From assembly GCA_963771835.1 (NCBI GenBank), contig CAVYVA010000004.1, positions 310,001 to 374,000 on the forward strand: a stretch of 64,000 bases of DNA. Direction: 5' to 3'. This document shows, one piece after another, positions 43,819 through 53,147 of this stretch (positions within the stretch are counted from its first letter, which is position 1; each line of letters begins with the position of its first letter). The notes beneath the pieces were generated by a model, which was given only the letters and a program-made list of their open reading frames with translations, was not told the DNA's origin and ran no database searches. The stretch is from CAVQCJ01 sp963771835. GTDB taxonomy: Bacteria > Actinomycetota > Actinomycetes > Prado026. The translations under genes were made by a program, and so were the position numbers.

Positions 43819-45381
43819 GTGACCGGCGACGGGTGGCTGCTGACCGTCGACCTCGGGACCAGCGGGCTCAAGGTCGGCGCGGTCGCCGAGTCCGGCGAGA
43901 TCCTCGGCTCGACGCATGCGGACATCAGCACCGAGCTGTCCGCCGACGGCGGCGTCGAGCAGGACACCGCCCAGTGGTGGGACGGGGTCCTGGCCGGGAC
44001 CCGCGAGCTGATCGCGTCCGGCGTGGTCGACCCCGCGGCACTGACCGCGGTCGGTATCACCGGGCAGTACGCGTCGACGGTGCCCGTGGGCGCGGACGGC
44101 ACGGCCGTCGGGCCGTGCCTGACCTGGGCCGACGACCGCGGCGGGAGCCTGGCCAGGAAGGCGTACGGCGGGGTCGCGGCCGGGTACCGGCCGACCGCGA
44201 TCGTCCCGTGGCTGCGCTACACCGGTGGTGCCCCGTCGCCGAACGGCGCCGACCCGTCCGGGCACGCGCTGTTCCTCAAGCACGAGCGCCCGGAGGTCTA
44301 CGCGCGCACCAAGGTGCTGCTCGAACCGGTCGACTACCTCGGGCTGCGGTTCACCGGCCGGGCGGCCGCGACGCCGGCGTCCATGGTCGCGTCCTGGCTG
44401 ACCGACAACCGGGCCGGGCGAGCCCCGCAGTACGTCGCAGCCCTGGTCCGGCACGCCGGTCGCGACGCCGGCCGGCTGCCGGAGCTGCTGCCGTCCGGGT
44501 CGGTGCTGGGTCCGGTGCAGGAGTCAGTGGCGAGCGCGCTCGGCCTGCCTGCGGACGTGCCGGTGGTGACCGGGGTGCCGGACCTGCACGCGGCGTACAT
44601 GGCCTCCGGCGCGGTCGAGGACTTCGCCGCGCACATCACGATCAGCACCACGTCGTGGGTGTCCTGCGCGCTGCCGTTCAAGAAGACCGACGTGCTGCAC
44701 CAGATCGCGTCCGTGCCCGGCGTGCGGCCAGGCCAGTACCTGATGATCGACAACCACGAGACCGCCGGCGTGTGCCTGCAGTGGCTGCGCGACGGCGTGC
44801 TCGGCCACCCGCCGGGCTTCGGGCCGGGCTGGTCCCCGTCCTACGACGACCTGGTCGCGCTCGCGGCGCGGTCCGAGCCGGGGTCGGGCGGGGTGGTCTT
44901 CACCCCGTGGCTCAAGGGCGAGCGCTCGCCGGTGGACGACCGGACGCTGCGGGCGGCGTTCCTGAACGTCTCGCTGGACACGGACAAGGCGGACTTCGTC
45001 CGCTCGGTGCTCGAGGGCGTGGCGTACAACATGCGGTGGCTGGTGGAGGCCGCGGACAAGTTCGCGGGTCGCCGGCTCGAGCCGCTGCGGGTGCTCGGCG
45101 GCGGTGCGCAGTCCGACCTGTGGTGCCAGATCCACGCCGACGTGCTCGGCCGCAGGGTCGAGCGGGTCGCGGACCCCGCGTTCGCCCAGCTGCGCGGGAC
45201 CGCCCTCTACGCGCTGGTCGCGCTGGGCCGGCTGCGCCTGGACCAGGTGCCCGCGCTGGTGCCGGCCGGGCAGGGGTTCGACCCGGATCCCCGGGCGGTC
45301 GCGGTGTACGCCCCCCTGTACCGCGAGTTCGCCGGCGTCTACCGCCGGCTCAAGAGCATGTACCGCCGCCTCAACGGCTGA
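43819..45381 (+). CDS. FGGY-family carbohydrate kinase
   Basis: 520 residues from GTG 43819. The ATPase fold is shown by LLTVDLGTSGLKVGAVAESG (phosphate 1), AVGITGQYASTVPVGADGTA, VVTGVPDLHAAYMASGAVED and LRVLGGGAQSDLWCQIHADV (adenosine loop). Xylulose- and related-sugar kinases look like this, but the substrate is not fixed. The gene follows the S1P-lyase-like gene by six bases, suggesting the two products act in one pathway. Length is typical. Confidence 0.85.
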   Translation: MTGDGWLLTVDLGTSGLKVGAVAESGEILGSTHADISTELSADGGVEQDTAQWWDGVLAGTRELIASGVVDPAALTAVGITGQYASTVPVGADGTAVGPCLTWADDRGGSLARKAYGGVAAGYRPTAIVPWLRYTGGAPSPNGADPSGHALFLKHERPEVYARTKVLLEPVDYLGLRFTGRAAATPASMVASWLTDNRAGRAPQYVAALVRHAGRDAGRLPELLPSGSVLGPVQESVASALGLPADVPVVTGVPDLHAAYMASGAVEDFAAHITISTTSWVSCALPFKKTDVLHQIASVPGVRPGQYLMIDNHETAGVCLQWLRDGVLGHPPGFGPGWSPSYDDLVALAARSEPGSGGVVFTPWLKGERSPVDDRTLRAAFLNVSLDTDKADFVRSVLEGVAYNMRWLVEAADKFAGRRLEPLRVLGGGAQSDLWCQIHADVLGRRVERVADPAFAQLRGTALYALVALGRLRLDQVPALVPAGQGFDPDPRAVAVYAPLYREFAGVYRRLKSMYRRLNG

Positions 45382-45435
45382 CCCAGCGGCCCTTAGACTC
45401 CCTGCCAGCCGCCCGGAGGAGCTCGGAGGACGCCC

Positions 45436-47208
45436 GTGCGCAAGGTGCTGATCGCCAACCGCGGAGAGATCGCGGTCCGGGTCGCCCGAGCCTGCCGGGA
45501 CGCCGGCCTGGGCTCGGTCGCCGTGTACGCCGACCCCGACCGCGAGGCGCTGCACGTGCGCAGCTGCGACGAGGCCTTCGCGCTCGGCGGCTCGACCCCG
45601 GGCGAGACGTACCTGGACGTGGCCAAGCTGCTGGACGTGGCTGCGCGGTCCGGCGCCGACGCGGTGCACCCCGGCTACGGGTTCCTGGCCGAGAACGCGG
45701 GCTTCGCCCGGGCCGTGCAGGACGCCGGGCTGACCTGGATCGGCCCACCTGCGTCCGCCATCGACGCGCTGGGCGACAAGGTGCAGGCGCGGCACATCGC
45801 CCAGAAGGTCGGCGCCCCGCAGGTGCCCGGGACGGCGGACCCCGTGGACGGCGCCGACGACGTCGTAGCGTTCGCGACCGAGTTCGGCCTGCCGGTGGCG
45901 ATCAAGGCGGCCTTCGGCGGCGGCGGTCGCGGCCTCAAGGTGGCGCGCACGATGGAGGAGATCCCCGAGCTCTACGACAGCGCGGTGCGCGAGGCGGTGA
46001 CGGCGTTCGGTCGCGGCGAGTGCTTCGTCGAGCGGTTCCTCGACCACCCGCGGCACGTCGAGACCCAGTGCCTGGCCGACCGGCACGGCAAGGTGGTGGT
46101 GGTCTCCACCCGCGACTGCTCCCTGCAGCGCCGCAACCAGAAGCTGGTCGAGGAGGCACCGGCTCCCTATCTCACCGACGACCAGCGGGCCCGGATCTAC
46201 TCGGCGTCCAAGGCGATCCTGGCCGAGGCCGGCTACGTGGGCGCCGGCACCTGCGAGTTCCTCGTCGGCGCCGACGGGACCGTCTCGTTCCTGGAGGTGA
46301 ACACCCGGCTGCAGGTCGAGCACCCGGTCACCGAGGAGGTCTCCGGCGTCGACCTCGTGCGGGAGATGTTCCGGATCGCCGACGGCGAGCACCTCGGCTA
46401 CGACGACCCGGTGCTGCGCGGGCACTCCATCGAGTTCCGGATCAACGCCGAGGACGCGGGGCGCGGCTTCCTGCCCGCACCCGGCACGATCACCCGGCTG
46501 CACGAGCCCACCGGACCGGGGGTGCGGGTCGACTCCGGCTACGAGCAGGGCGAGTCGGTTCCGCAGGCGTACGACTCGTTGCTCGCCAAGCTGATCGTGA
46601 CCGGCGCCGACCGGCGGCAGGCGCTGGAACGGGCCAGGCGCGCCCTCGACGACTATGTCGTCGAGGGGATGCCGACGGTACTGCCGTTCCACCGCGCAGT
46701 GGTCAGGGACCCGGCGTTCGCGACCGACGACGCCACCCCGTTCACCATCCACACCCGCTGGATCGAGACCGAGTTCGACAACAGGATCGCGCCGTACGCC
46801 GGGCCGTCCGGCCCGGGTCTGGACGGCGCCGCACCGGAGCGGGAGCGGGTGACCGTCGAGGTCGGCGGTCGCCGGCTGGAGGTGGTGCTGCCGGCCGGGC
46901 TGGCGGCGGGCTCGGGCGGTGCGGACGCGGCCGGCGGCACCATGGCGAAGCGGCCACCGCGGCGGGCCGCCCACACGGCGACCGCGGTGTCCGGCGATGC
47001 ACTGACCAGCCCTATGCAGGGCACGATCGTCAAGCTGGCGGTCGAGGAGGGTCAGGTGGTCGCGCTCGGTGACCTGGTCGTCGTGCTCGAGGCCATGAAG
47101 ATGGAGCAGCCGCTGACCGCCCACCGGGCGGGCACGGTGACGGGGCTCGCCGCCGAGGTCGGCGCCACTGTCGCCAGCGGCACGGTCCTGTGCGAGATCA
47201 AGGACTGA
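45436..47208 (+). CDS. Acyl-CoA carboxylase alpha subunit: biotin carboxylase plus carrier (AccA3-like)
   Basis: 590 residues from GTG 45436 with GGAGG upstream and a TTAGACT -10-like box near 45393. Biotin carboxylase motifs: VLIANRGEIAVRVARACRDA, HPGYGFLAENAGFARAVQDA, KAAFGGGGRGLKVARTMEEI (ATP loop) and EFLVGADGTVSFLEVNTRLQ. A Pro/Gly-poor linker leads to the biotinyl domain with EAMKM; the biotinylated lysine is about Lys555. It carboxylates biotin with ATP and bicarbonate, then delivers it to AccD5-type partners. Confidence 0.94.
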   Translation: MRKVLIANRGEIAVRVARACRDAGLGSVAVYADPDREALHVRSCDEAFALGGSTPGETYLDVAKLLDVAARSGADAVHPGYGFLAENAGFARAVQDAGLTWIGPPASAIDALGDKVQARHIAQKVGAPQVPGTADPVDGADDVVAFATEFGLPVAIKAAFGGGGRGLKVARTMEEIPELYDSAVREAVTAFGRGECFVERFLDHPRHVETQCLADRHGKVVVVSTRDCSLQRRNQKLVEEAPAPYLTDDQRARIYSASKAILAEAGYVGAGTCEFLVGADGTVSFLEVNTRLQVEHPVTEEVSGVDLVREMFRIADGEHLGYDDPVLRGHSIEFRINAEDAGRGFLPAPGTITRLHEPTGPGVRVDSGYEQGESVPQAYDSLLAKLIVTGADRRQALERARRALDDYVVEGMPTVLPFHRAVVRDPAFATDDATPFTIHTRWIETEFDNRIAPYAGPSGPGLDGAAPERERVTVEVGGRRLEVVLPAGLAAGSGGADAAGGTMAKRPPRRAAHTATAVSGDALTSPMQGTIVKLAVEEGQVVALGDLVVVLEAMKMEQPLTAHRAGTVTGLAAEVGATVASGTVLCEIKD

Positions 47209-47979
47209 TCGGGCGCGCGGCGCGGACCACCGCCGCGCTCGTCCTGCTCGCCGCCGCGGCGCTGGCCGTGGTCACCTCGACCGGGGGCCCCGCCGGTGCA
47301 GCGCCGGTGGCCGATCCCGCGGTCGCCGGCGCGGCTCGTGCCCTGCACTCCTCGTACGTCTACGTCGACCCGGCTGCGCAGGCCCAGCTCACCGACGCCG
47401 AGCGGCAGCTGCTGACCAACCAGATCACCGCGGCCCGGACCCCGATCTGGCTCGCCGTGCTGCCGACGTCGGTCCTCGCGTCGTACGGCGGCTCCGGCCA
47501 GGCGGCTGCCACCGCGCTCGCCGTCGCGAGCGGACAGGACGGCACGTTCGGCGTCGTCATCGGCTCGACCGCGTTCTTCGCGGTCAACAACACCGGCCAT
47601 GCGGTCGGCCCGATCGCCGCGAAGGCCGTGCGGGACAACCACGCCGTCTTCGACGTGCTCGGCTCGTTCGTGACCGGGGTCAGCGACGCGTTCGGCGCCG
47701 GCGCCGCCACCGGGGCCGGCGGTCGCGCTGCCAACAGCGGGGCGGTGCTGTCGCTGCTGGTCCTCGTCGCCGCGGGCGGCGGAGCGCTGCTCATCTCGTC
47801 GCGCCGGTCCAGGCGCCGCGCGGCCGTGCGCGCCGCCCAGGCGGCGGCCGCGGAAGCAGCCGCAGGAAGCGGCCCAGGAAACGGCCACCCCGGATCCCGA
47901 CAGCGAACAGCCGGGGTCTGGCGACGAGCCGAGCGCCAGCGAAGAAGCACCGAGCGGAGCGGAGGGAACGGACGCATGA
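47190..47979 (+). CDS. Exported/membrane protein, DUF6676-like, with a likely frame break in its tail
   Basis: Starts at GTG 47190, overlapping the accA3 end. After an N-terminal helix (TTAALVLLAAAALAVV) comes an outer domain (SSYVYVDPAAQAQLTDAERQ, TPIWLAVLPTSVLASYGGSG) and a second helix (GAVLSLLVLVAAGGGALLIS). As given, the frame runs on into the DUF427 gene. Removing one base near 47847 gives instead an acidic Pro/Glu tail ending EGTDA at TGA 47977-47979, which overlaps the DUF427 ATG as ATGA. I take that as the true end. It resembles mycobacterial Rv1476-type proteins; the function is unknown. Confidence 0.7.
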
Positions 47980-48752
47980 AGGACTTCCCCGCGCTGATCG
48001 TCCCGGTCGACCACGTCGAGCCCGTGCCTCGGCGGATCCGCGCCGTTCTGGCCGGCGAGACCGTGGTCGACACCACCCGCGCCCGGTACGTGTGGGAGCG
48101 GTCGAGCTACCCGCAGTACTACATCCCGGCCGGGGACGTCCGCCCCGACCTGCTGGTCCCCGAGACCGGGACCGCGCAGACCTCCCGCGGGACGGTCCGC
48201 ATGCACGGCGTGCGCGCATCGGGGACGCACCGGCCGGCGGCCGCACAGGTGCTGACGGAGTCGACGATCGAGGGCCTCGTCGGCACCGTGCGCTTCGAGT
48301 GGTCAGCCATGGACGCGTGGTTCGAGGAGGACGAGCAGGTCTTCGTGCACCCGCGGAGCCCGTACACGCGGGTGGACGCGCTCCGGTCGACGCGAACGGT
48401 GCGGATCGAGCGGGACGGCGCCGTGCTGGCGGAGTCGTCGGCACCGGTGATGCTCTTCGAGACCGGGCTGCCGACGCGCTACTACCTGAACCGGACCGAG
48501 GTCGACTTCAGCCGGATGATCCGCACGGACACAGTCACCGAGTGTCCGTACAAAGGCACGACCGGCGGGTACTGGTCGGCTCGCGTCGCCGACCGGGTGC
48601 ATCCGGACATCGCCTGGTCGTACGACTTCCCCACCCCAGAGATGGTCCCGATCGCCGGTCTGGTCGCGTTCTACAACGAACGCGTCGACACCTTCCTGGA
48701 CGGGCAGCTGCTCGAGCGACCGACGACGCACTTCTTCACTGCGGAGGACTGA
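47976..48752 (+). CDS. DUF427 domain protein (two copies of the domain)
   Basis: 258 residues from ATG 47976, preceded by GGAGGGAACG. Two related halves each carry the DUF427 core: RRIRAVLAGETVVDTTRARY...YPQYYIPAGDVRPDLL and a second with TRTVRIERDGAVLAESSAPV...PTRYYLNRTEVDFSRMI. TECPYKGTTGGYWSARV is the conserved motif between them. The family is a small beta-barrel of unknown biochemical role. The end overlaps the converging kinase gene by 17 bases. Confidence 0.85.
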   Translation: MKDFPALIVPVDHVEPVPRRIRAVLAGETVVDTTRARYVWERSSYPQYYIPAGDVRPDLLVPETGTAQTSRGTVRMHGVRASGTHRPAAAQVLTESTIEGLVGTVRFEWSAMDAWFEEDEQVFVHPRSPYTRVDALRSTRTVRIERDGAVLAESSAPVMLFETGLPTRYYLNRTEVDFSRMIRTDTVTECPYKGTTGGYWSARVADRVHPDIAWSYDFPTPEMVPIAGLVAFYNERVDTFLDGQLLERPTTHFFTAED

Positions 48753-50127
48753 CCCGGACCGGGAGCCGGACCTGTACCACCGTCTCGCCGGGACGGGACT
48801 CGAGGGTGATCGTGCCGCCGTGCCGCTCGGTGACGATGCGCCGAGCGATGTCCAGGCCGAGCCCGGTGCCCTTGCCGACCTCCTTGGTCGTGAAGAAGGC
48901 CTCGAAGGCGCGGGCCGCGACCGACGCCGGCATGCCGTGCCCGCTGTCCTGCACCGAGACCAGCACCGCGTCGCCGTCCGCCCGGATCGAGATCCGCAGC
49001 GTGCCGACGCCGTCCATGGCGTCGACGGCGTTGTCGACCAGGTTCGTCCAGACCTGGTTGAGCTCGCCGGCGTAGGCCTCGATCCGGGGGACGTCGGGGG
49101 CGTAGTCGCGCACGACCGTCACGCCGTCGCGGAGCTTGTGCGCCAGCATCACCAGCGTGCTCTCGATCCCCTCGGTCACGTCGACGGGCTGCAGTGAGGC
49201 CCGGTCCAGCTGCGAGTACGAGCGGACGGCGGAGACGAGCTCGGACACCCGGCGGGTCGACTCCTGCACCTCGGCCAGCAGCGCTGCCACCGCGAACGTG
49301 CTGGCCGACCACTCCAGGCCCGACGCCAGCGACTCGCCGTCCAGCACCGCCGCGACGCGCTCGCACCACGCGACATCGACGCCCGCCGCGGCCAGCGGTG
49401 CCGCGAGGACCCAGTCGCGGGCGACGCCGTGGCTGCGCAGCCACGACGAGAGCGCGTCCTCCTGGTCGGCTGCGGCGAGCGGGTCGGGGACGGACGCGCG
49501 TGGCCGCACCTCCCGGCGCAGGGCGTCCAGGGCCGTGAACTGTGCGGCCGAGATCTCACCGTTGGCCAGCCGGCCCAGCGAGGCGAGCAGCGCCTCCACC
49601 TCCCCGTCGAGCGAGGCGACCGCGCGGCTGGCGGCCGCCGCGGGGTTGTTCAGCTCGTGCGCCAGGCCGGCGGCGAGCGTCCCCAGCGTCACCAGCGCCT
49701 CGCGCTGGCGCGCGCCCGCCTCGATGTTGCGGGCGGTGTGGAACAGCCCGTCGATGATGGGCGTGACCAAGGGGTACGCCGTCATCAGGTCGCGCAGCTC
49801 GGCGGCGGGCACCCGCAGCATGCGGCCGGGCCCGGTCGCACGGCCGGTCGCGAGATACACCCCGTCGGGGTCCCAGGCGCGGAACCCGCCCGCCCAGCGG
49901 CCCGGTGCGTCGAACCGGCCGAGCACGGTCTCCTCGCGCCCGAGCACCCGGACCAGGTCCAGGCGGCCCTCGACCAGCACCCACCACGACTCGGCCGGCT
50001 CGCCCTCGTGCCACAGGGTCTCGCCCGGGCCGAACACGACCTCCTCTCCGGTCGCCACCAGGTGGTCGAGCTGCTCGTCGGTGAGCCCGTCGAACAGGGC
50101 CAGCGGACGCAGGTCCTCCCGGCGCAT
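48736..50127 (-). CDS. Histidine kinase with N-terminal cyclic-nucleotide-binding domain
   Basis: 463 residues from ATG 50127, overlapping the upstream stop as TGATG. Residues about 8-120 form a cyclic-nucleotide-binding-like domain (ALFDGLTDEQLDHLVATGEE), though its phosphate cassette is weak. The phosphoacceptor is His157 in LAAGLAHELNNPAAAASRAV. The ATP-binding domain follows (ELNQVWTNLVDNAVDAMDGV, SVQDSGHGMP, TTKEVGKGTGLGLDIARRIV). No membrane helix, so it is cytoplasmic. The receiver-oxidoreductase encoded just upstream is the obvious partner. Confidence 0.88.
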   Translation of the reverse strand: MRREDLRPLALFDGLTDEQLDHLVATGEEVVFGPGETLWHEGEPAESWWVLVEGRLDLVRVLGREETVLGRFDAPGRWAGGFRAWDPDGVYLATGRATGPGRMLRVPAAELRDLMTAYPLVTPIIDGLFHTARNIEAGARQREALVTLGTLAAGLAHELNNPAAAASRAVASLDGEVEALLASLGRLANGEISAAQFTALDALRREVRPRASVPDPLAAADQEDALSSWLRSHGVARDWVLAAPLAAAGVDVAWCERVAAVLDGESLASGLEWSASTFAVAALLAEVQESTRRVSELVSAVRSYSQLDRASLQPVDVTEGIESTLVMLAHKLRDGVTVVRDYAPDVPRIEAYAGELNQVWTNLVDNAVDAMDGVGTLRISIRADGDAVLVSVQDSGHGMPASVAARAFEAFFTTKEVGKGTGLGLDIARRIVTERHGGTITLESRPGETVVQVRLPVRVSPPQ

Positions 50128-51785
50128 CAGGTCGTCGCCAGGTAACGGTGCACGAGGTAGACCGACATCGCGCCCTCGCCCACAGCGGAGGCGACCCGCT
50201 TCATCGAGTCCAGCCGCACGTCGCCGGCCGCGAACACGCCGGGCACCGACGTCTCGAGCGCGAAGGGTGCCCGGCCGGGCAGCGGCCACGCGGACCGCGC
50301 CGACGCGAGCAGGTCCGGCCCGGTGACGATGAACCCGTGCTCGTCGCGCACCACGTCGTCGCCGAGCCAGTCCGTGCGCGGCGACGCCCCGATGAACACG
50401 AACAACCAGCTGGTCGGCACCTCGTCCCGCGCACCGGTGTCGCGATCGGCGACCGTGATCGCCTCCAGGTGCCCGGCGCCGCGTCCGGCGACCACCTCGC
50501 TGCGCAGGCGCACCTCGACGTTCGTCGCTGCGGCGATCCGTTCCACCAGGTAGCTCGACATGGACTCTTCGAGCGTGGCCGCGCGCACGAGCATCACGAC
50601 ACGCTTGGCGTACCTGGCCAGGTTGAGCACCGCCTGCCCCGCCGAGTTCGCCGCACCGACGACGTACACGTCGTCGCCCTCGCACTGGCTCGCCTCGCTG
50701 GCGCTCGCGCCGTAGTACACGCCCCGGCCGGTGAGCTCGTCCAGACCGGGCGCCTCGATGCGCCGGTAGGACACCCCGGTCGCGACGACGAGTGCACGGG
50801 CCTCGACCTCGCCGGATCCCTCGAACAGCACCGCGTGCACCGGCCCGCGTGTCTGCAGCCCGACGACGTCGCGGGCCAGCACCATCTCGGCGCCGAACCG
50901 GGACGCCTGCGCGACCGCCCGCGCCGTGAGGTCGGAACCGGTAAGCCCGCGCGGGAACCCGAGGTAGTTCTCGATCGAGGCGCTCTGCCCCGCCTGCCCG
51001 CCGGGCGCCTCGCGCTCCACGATCACCGTGCTCAGCCCTTCGGACGCGGCGTACACCGCGGCGGCCAGGCCGGCCGGGCCGCCACCGACGATGCACACGT
51101 CGTACAGCGGCTGCGTGGCGGTGGTGCGCAGACCGAGCGCACCGGCGACCTCCAGCGTGGACGGCGCGCGCATCGGCTCGCCGTCGGGCAGCAGGACCAG
51201 CGGGAAGTCCTCCGCTGCGGCGCCGGCGGCCTCGGCGAGCCGTTGCGCCTGCGCGTCCCGCTCGATGTCGAGCCACACGTACGGCACGTGGTTGCGGGCC
51301 AGGAACGTCTTGACCTCGTGGCTGCGCTGCGACCAGCGGTGGCCGACCACGCGGATGTCCCCGGTGTGCTCGGGGTGAGCCTGCAGCCAGTCCCCGAGCA
51401 GGTCGTCGACGACCGGGTAGAGCCGCTGCTCGGGCGGGTCCCACGGCTTGAGGAGGTAGTAGTCGAGCCCGATGTCGTTGATCGCGCGGATGGCGACGTC
51501 GGTGTCGGCGTAGGCCGTCAGCAGCAGCATCTTCGCGTCGGGCACCTGCCCGCGCGCCTGCTCGAGCAGCTCGATCCCGGTCATCCCCGGCATCCGCTGG
51601 TCGGTGGCGACCAGCGCGAGCGGTCGGTCCCGCAGGACCAGCGCGGCGATCACCTCGAGCGCCTCGGCGCCGGACCCGGCCCCGACCACGCGGTAGTCGG
51701 AGCCGTACCTGACCCGAAGGTCACGGGTGATGGCGGCCGCCACCTGCGGGTCGTCGTCGACGGTGACGATCGTGGGCCTGGTCAT
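50127..51785 (-). CDS. Fused response regulator / glutaredoxin-fold / thioredoxin-reductase-like flavoprotein
   Basis: 552 residues from ATG 51785, overlapping the amine oxidase stop as ATGA. Residues 1-125: receiver domain with acidic Asp11/12, phospho-acceptor Asp62 (ATDQRMPGMTG), Thr90 and Lys113. Residues about 143-215: glutaredoxin-like fold, but the CxxC is SQRS (Ser152/Ser155). Residues about 226-552: thioredoxin-reductase-like FAD/NADPH module (VCIVGGGPAGLAAAVYAASE, VVGAANSAGQAV, GVFAAGDVR), in which the CATC site is GASA (359-362). Both dithiol sites are therefore missing, so it is probably not a disulfide reductase; a phosphorylation-linked flavin redox sensor is plausible. The kinase downstream is its likely partner. 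Confidence 0.88.
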   Translation of the reverse strand: MTRPTIVTVDDDPQVAAAITRDLRVRYGSDYRVVGAGSGAEALEVIAALVLRDRPLALVATDQRMPGMTGIELLEQARGQVPDAKMLLLTAYADTDVAIRAINDIGLDYYLLKPWDPPEQRLYPVVDDLLGDWLQAHPEHTGDIRVVGHRWSQRSHEVKTFLARNHVPYVWLDIERDAQAQRLAEAAGAAAEDFPLVLLPDGEPMRAPSTLEVAGALGLRTTATQPLYDVCIVGGGPAGLAAAVYAASEGLSTVIVEREAPGGQAGQSASIENYLGFPRGLTGSDLTARAVAQASRFGAEMVLARDVVGLQTRGPVHAVLFEGSGEVEARALVVATGVSYRRIEAPGLDELTGRGVYYGASASEASQCEGDDVYVVGAANSAGQAVLNLARYAKRVVMLVRAATLEESMSSYLVERIAAATNVEVRLRSEVVAGRGAGHLEAITVADRDTGARDEVPTSWLFVFIGASPRTDWLGDDVVRDEHGFIVTGPDLLASARSAWPLPGRAPFALETSVPGVFAAGDVRLDSMKRVASAVGEGAMSVYLVHRYLATT

Positions 51786-53105
51786 GCCCGATGCCGCCGT
51801 CGGTCGGCGCCCGGGGAAGCCCGGCCCGTACCGTCCGGGCGTGCGCCGTCGACCTCGCCCGCCGCGCGCACGCCGCTGCGCAGCGCCCCCTCCATCAGCC
51901 CGGCCCGGTCGCCCGCGGTGTGCTCGCCCGCGAAGTGCAGCGGCCCGACCGGCCGGGCCAGCGCCCGGTCGTCCAGCGGACGACCGGCATGGACCGCTGA
52001 GTACGCCACACCGGCCCACTCGTCGTCCTGCCACGTGCACAGCAGGGCCTCTTCGTCGCCGCCCAGGGACAGCTCCGGCGCCACCGCGGCCAACCGCTCG
52101 CTGCCAGCGCCCGGGCCCGGTGTCGACCGCCAGGTCCGCCAGCGCCGGGACGGACCCGGTGAAGCACGACACGACCGCGGTCGCCGATCCGGACCCGTCG
52201 GCCGCGGCCCAGCACCAGAACCGGTCCCGGACCGATGTGAGCGCGAACGGATCGACCGGCTGGGCCAGCCGGACGTGCAGCTTCGCCGCCTGCCCGCAGC
52301 CGATCCGGTCGAGGGCCGAGCGCTTCCAGTCCGGCAGCGCCGGCTCGAACGCGATGCGGTCCAGCACGGTGAACGGCACCGTCACGACGACGGCGTCGGC
52401 GTCGAGCTCGCCGGCGTCGGTCCGCACCGAGACACCGCGGGGTTCCTCGGCACCCGGGACGCCGGCGACCCCTTCCGACCAAGCGACGGCACGCACCGGC
52501 TCGGCGAGGCGCAGGTGCGCGCCGGCGGCGACCAGCCGGTCGGCCAGCCCCGTCGCCAGCCGTTGGTTCCCCCCGACGACGCGGTAGGACGGCAGCGGCT
52601 CGTAGCCGGCGACCGCGTCCAGCAGGGCTGTCGGCGGCGAGCAGGTCGGGGGCGTAGCCGCCGGCCACCGAGACCCGGACCGAGAACGCCGTCAGCAGGT
52701 CGGCCGGCAGGTCCAGCGAGTCCAGCAGCCGGTGGACCGACCAGTCGGCCGGCGCGACGGCCGCGGCTGCGGCCACCGTCGGCGCGGCGGCCGCGAGGTC
52801 CGCCGGGCGTCACCGCGACCACCCCGCGCTGCTCGCGGACGTAGTAGCTCATGCCGGTCGACGCGAGCTCGCAGGCCGAGCCACGCGGCGTACCCGCGCA
52901 TCTGCTCGTACCCCTCGAGGACGAACTCGGCGCCGCGCTCGACCACCGTCCCGCCGAACGGCACCGACCAGACCCGGCCGCCGACGCGGTCGCGAGCCTC
53001 CAGGACCGTCACGTCGTGACCGGCGGCGACCAGCTCGGTGGCAGCCGCCAGCCCGGCGAAGCCGGCACCCACCACGACCACCCGCACGGGCCGGAGACTA
53101 CCCAT
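51782..53105 (-). pseudogene. Flavin amine oxidase, four frame breaks
   Basis: Starts at ATG 53105 with VRVVVVGAGFAGLAAATELV and VTVLEARDRVGGRVWSVPFG. Frame changes (+1 each) near 52873, 52807, 52636 and 52107 join it into one chain: STGMSYYVREQRGVVAVTP, DWSVHRLLDSLDLPADLLTA, YRVVGGNQRLATGLADRLVA, VVVTVPFTVLDRIAFEPALP, then VGPLHFAGEHTAGDRAGLME. Corrected length is about 440 residues, a normal cytosolic amine oxidase. It leads the operon with the receiver-flavoprotein and kinase (ATGA overlap at 51782). All four breaks point the same way, which suggests consensus error. Confidence 0.8.
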
Positions 53106-53147
53106 CCGGCGCACCAGCACCGCCGCCCGGGGACCGACGACACGTTC

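Noticed and set aside
47190..48752. Single fused membrane/DUF427 protein
   Set aside because: The shifted frame gives a sensible acidic tail and a TGA that overlaps a well-placed ATG for DUF427, so two genes with one frame break is a better reading.
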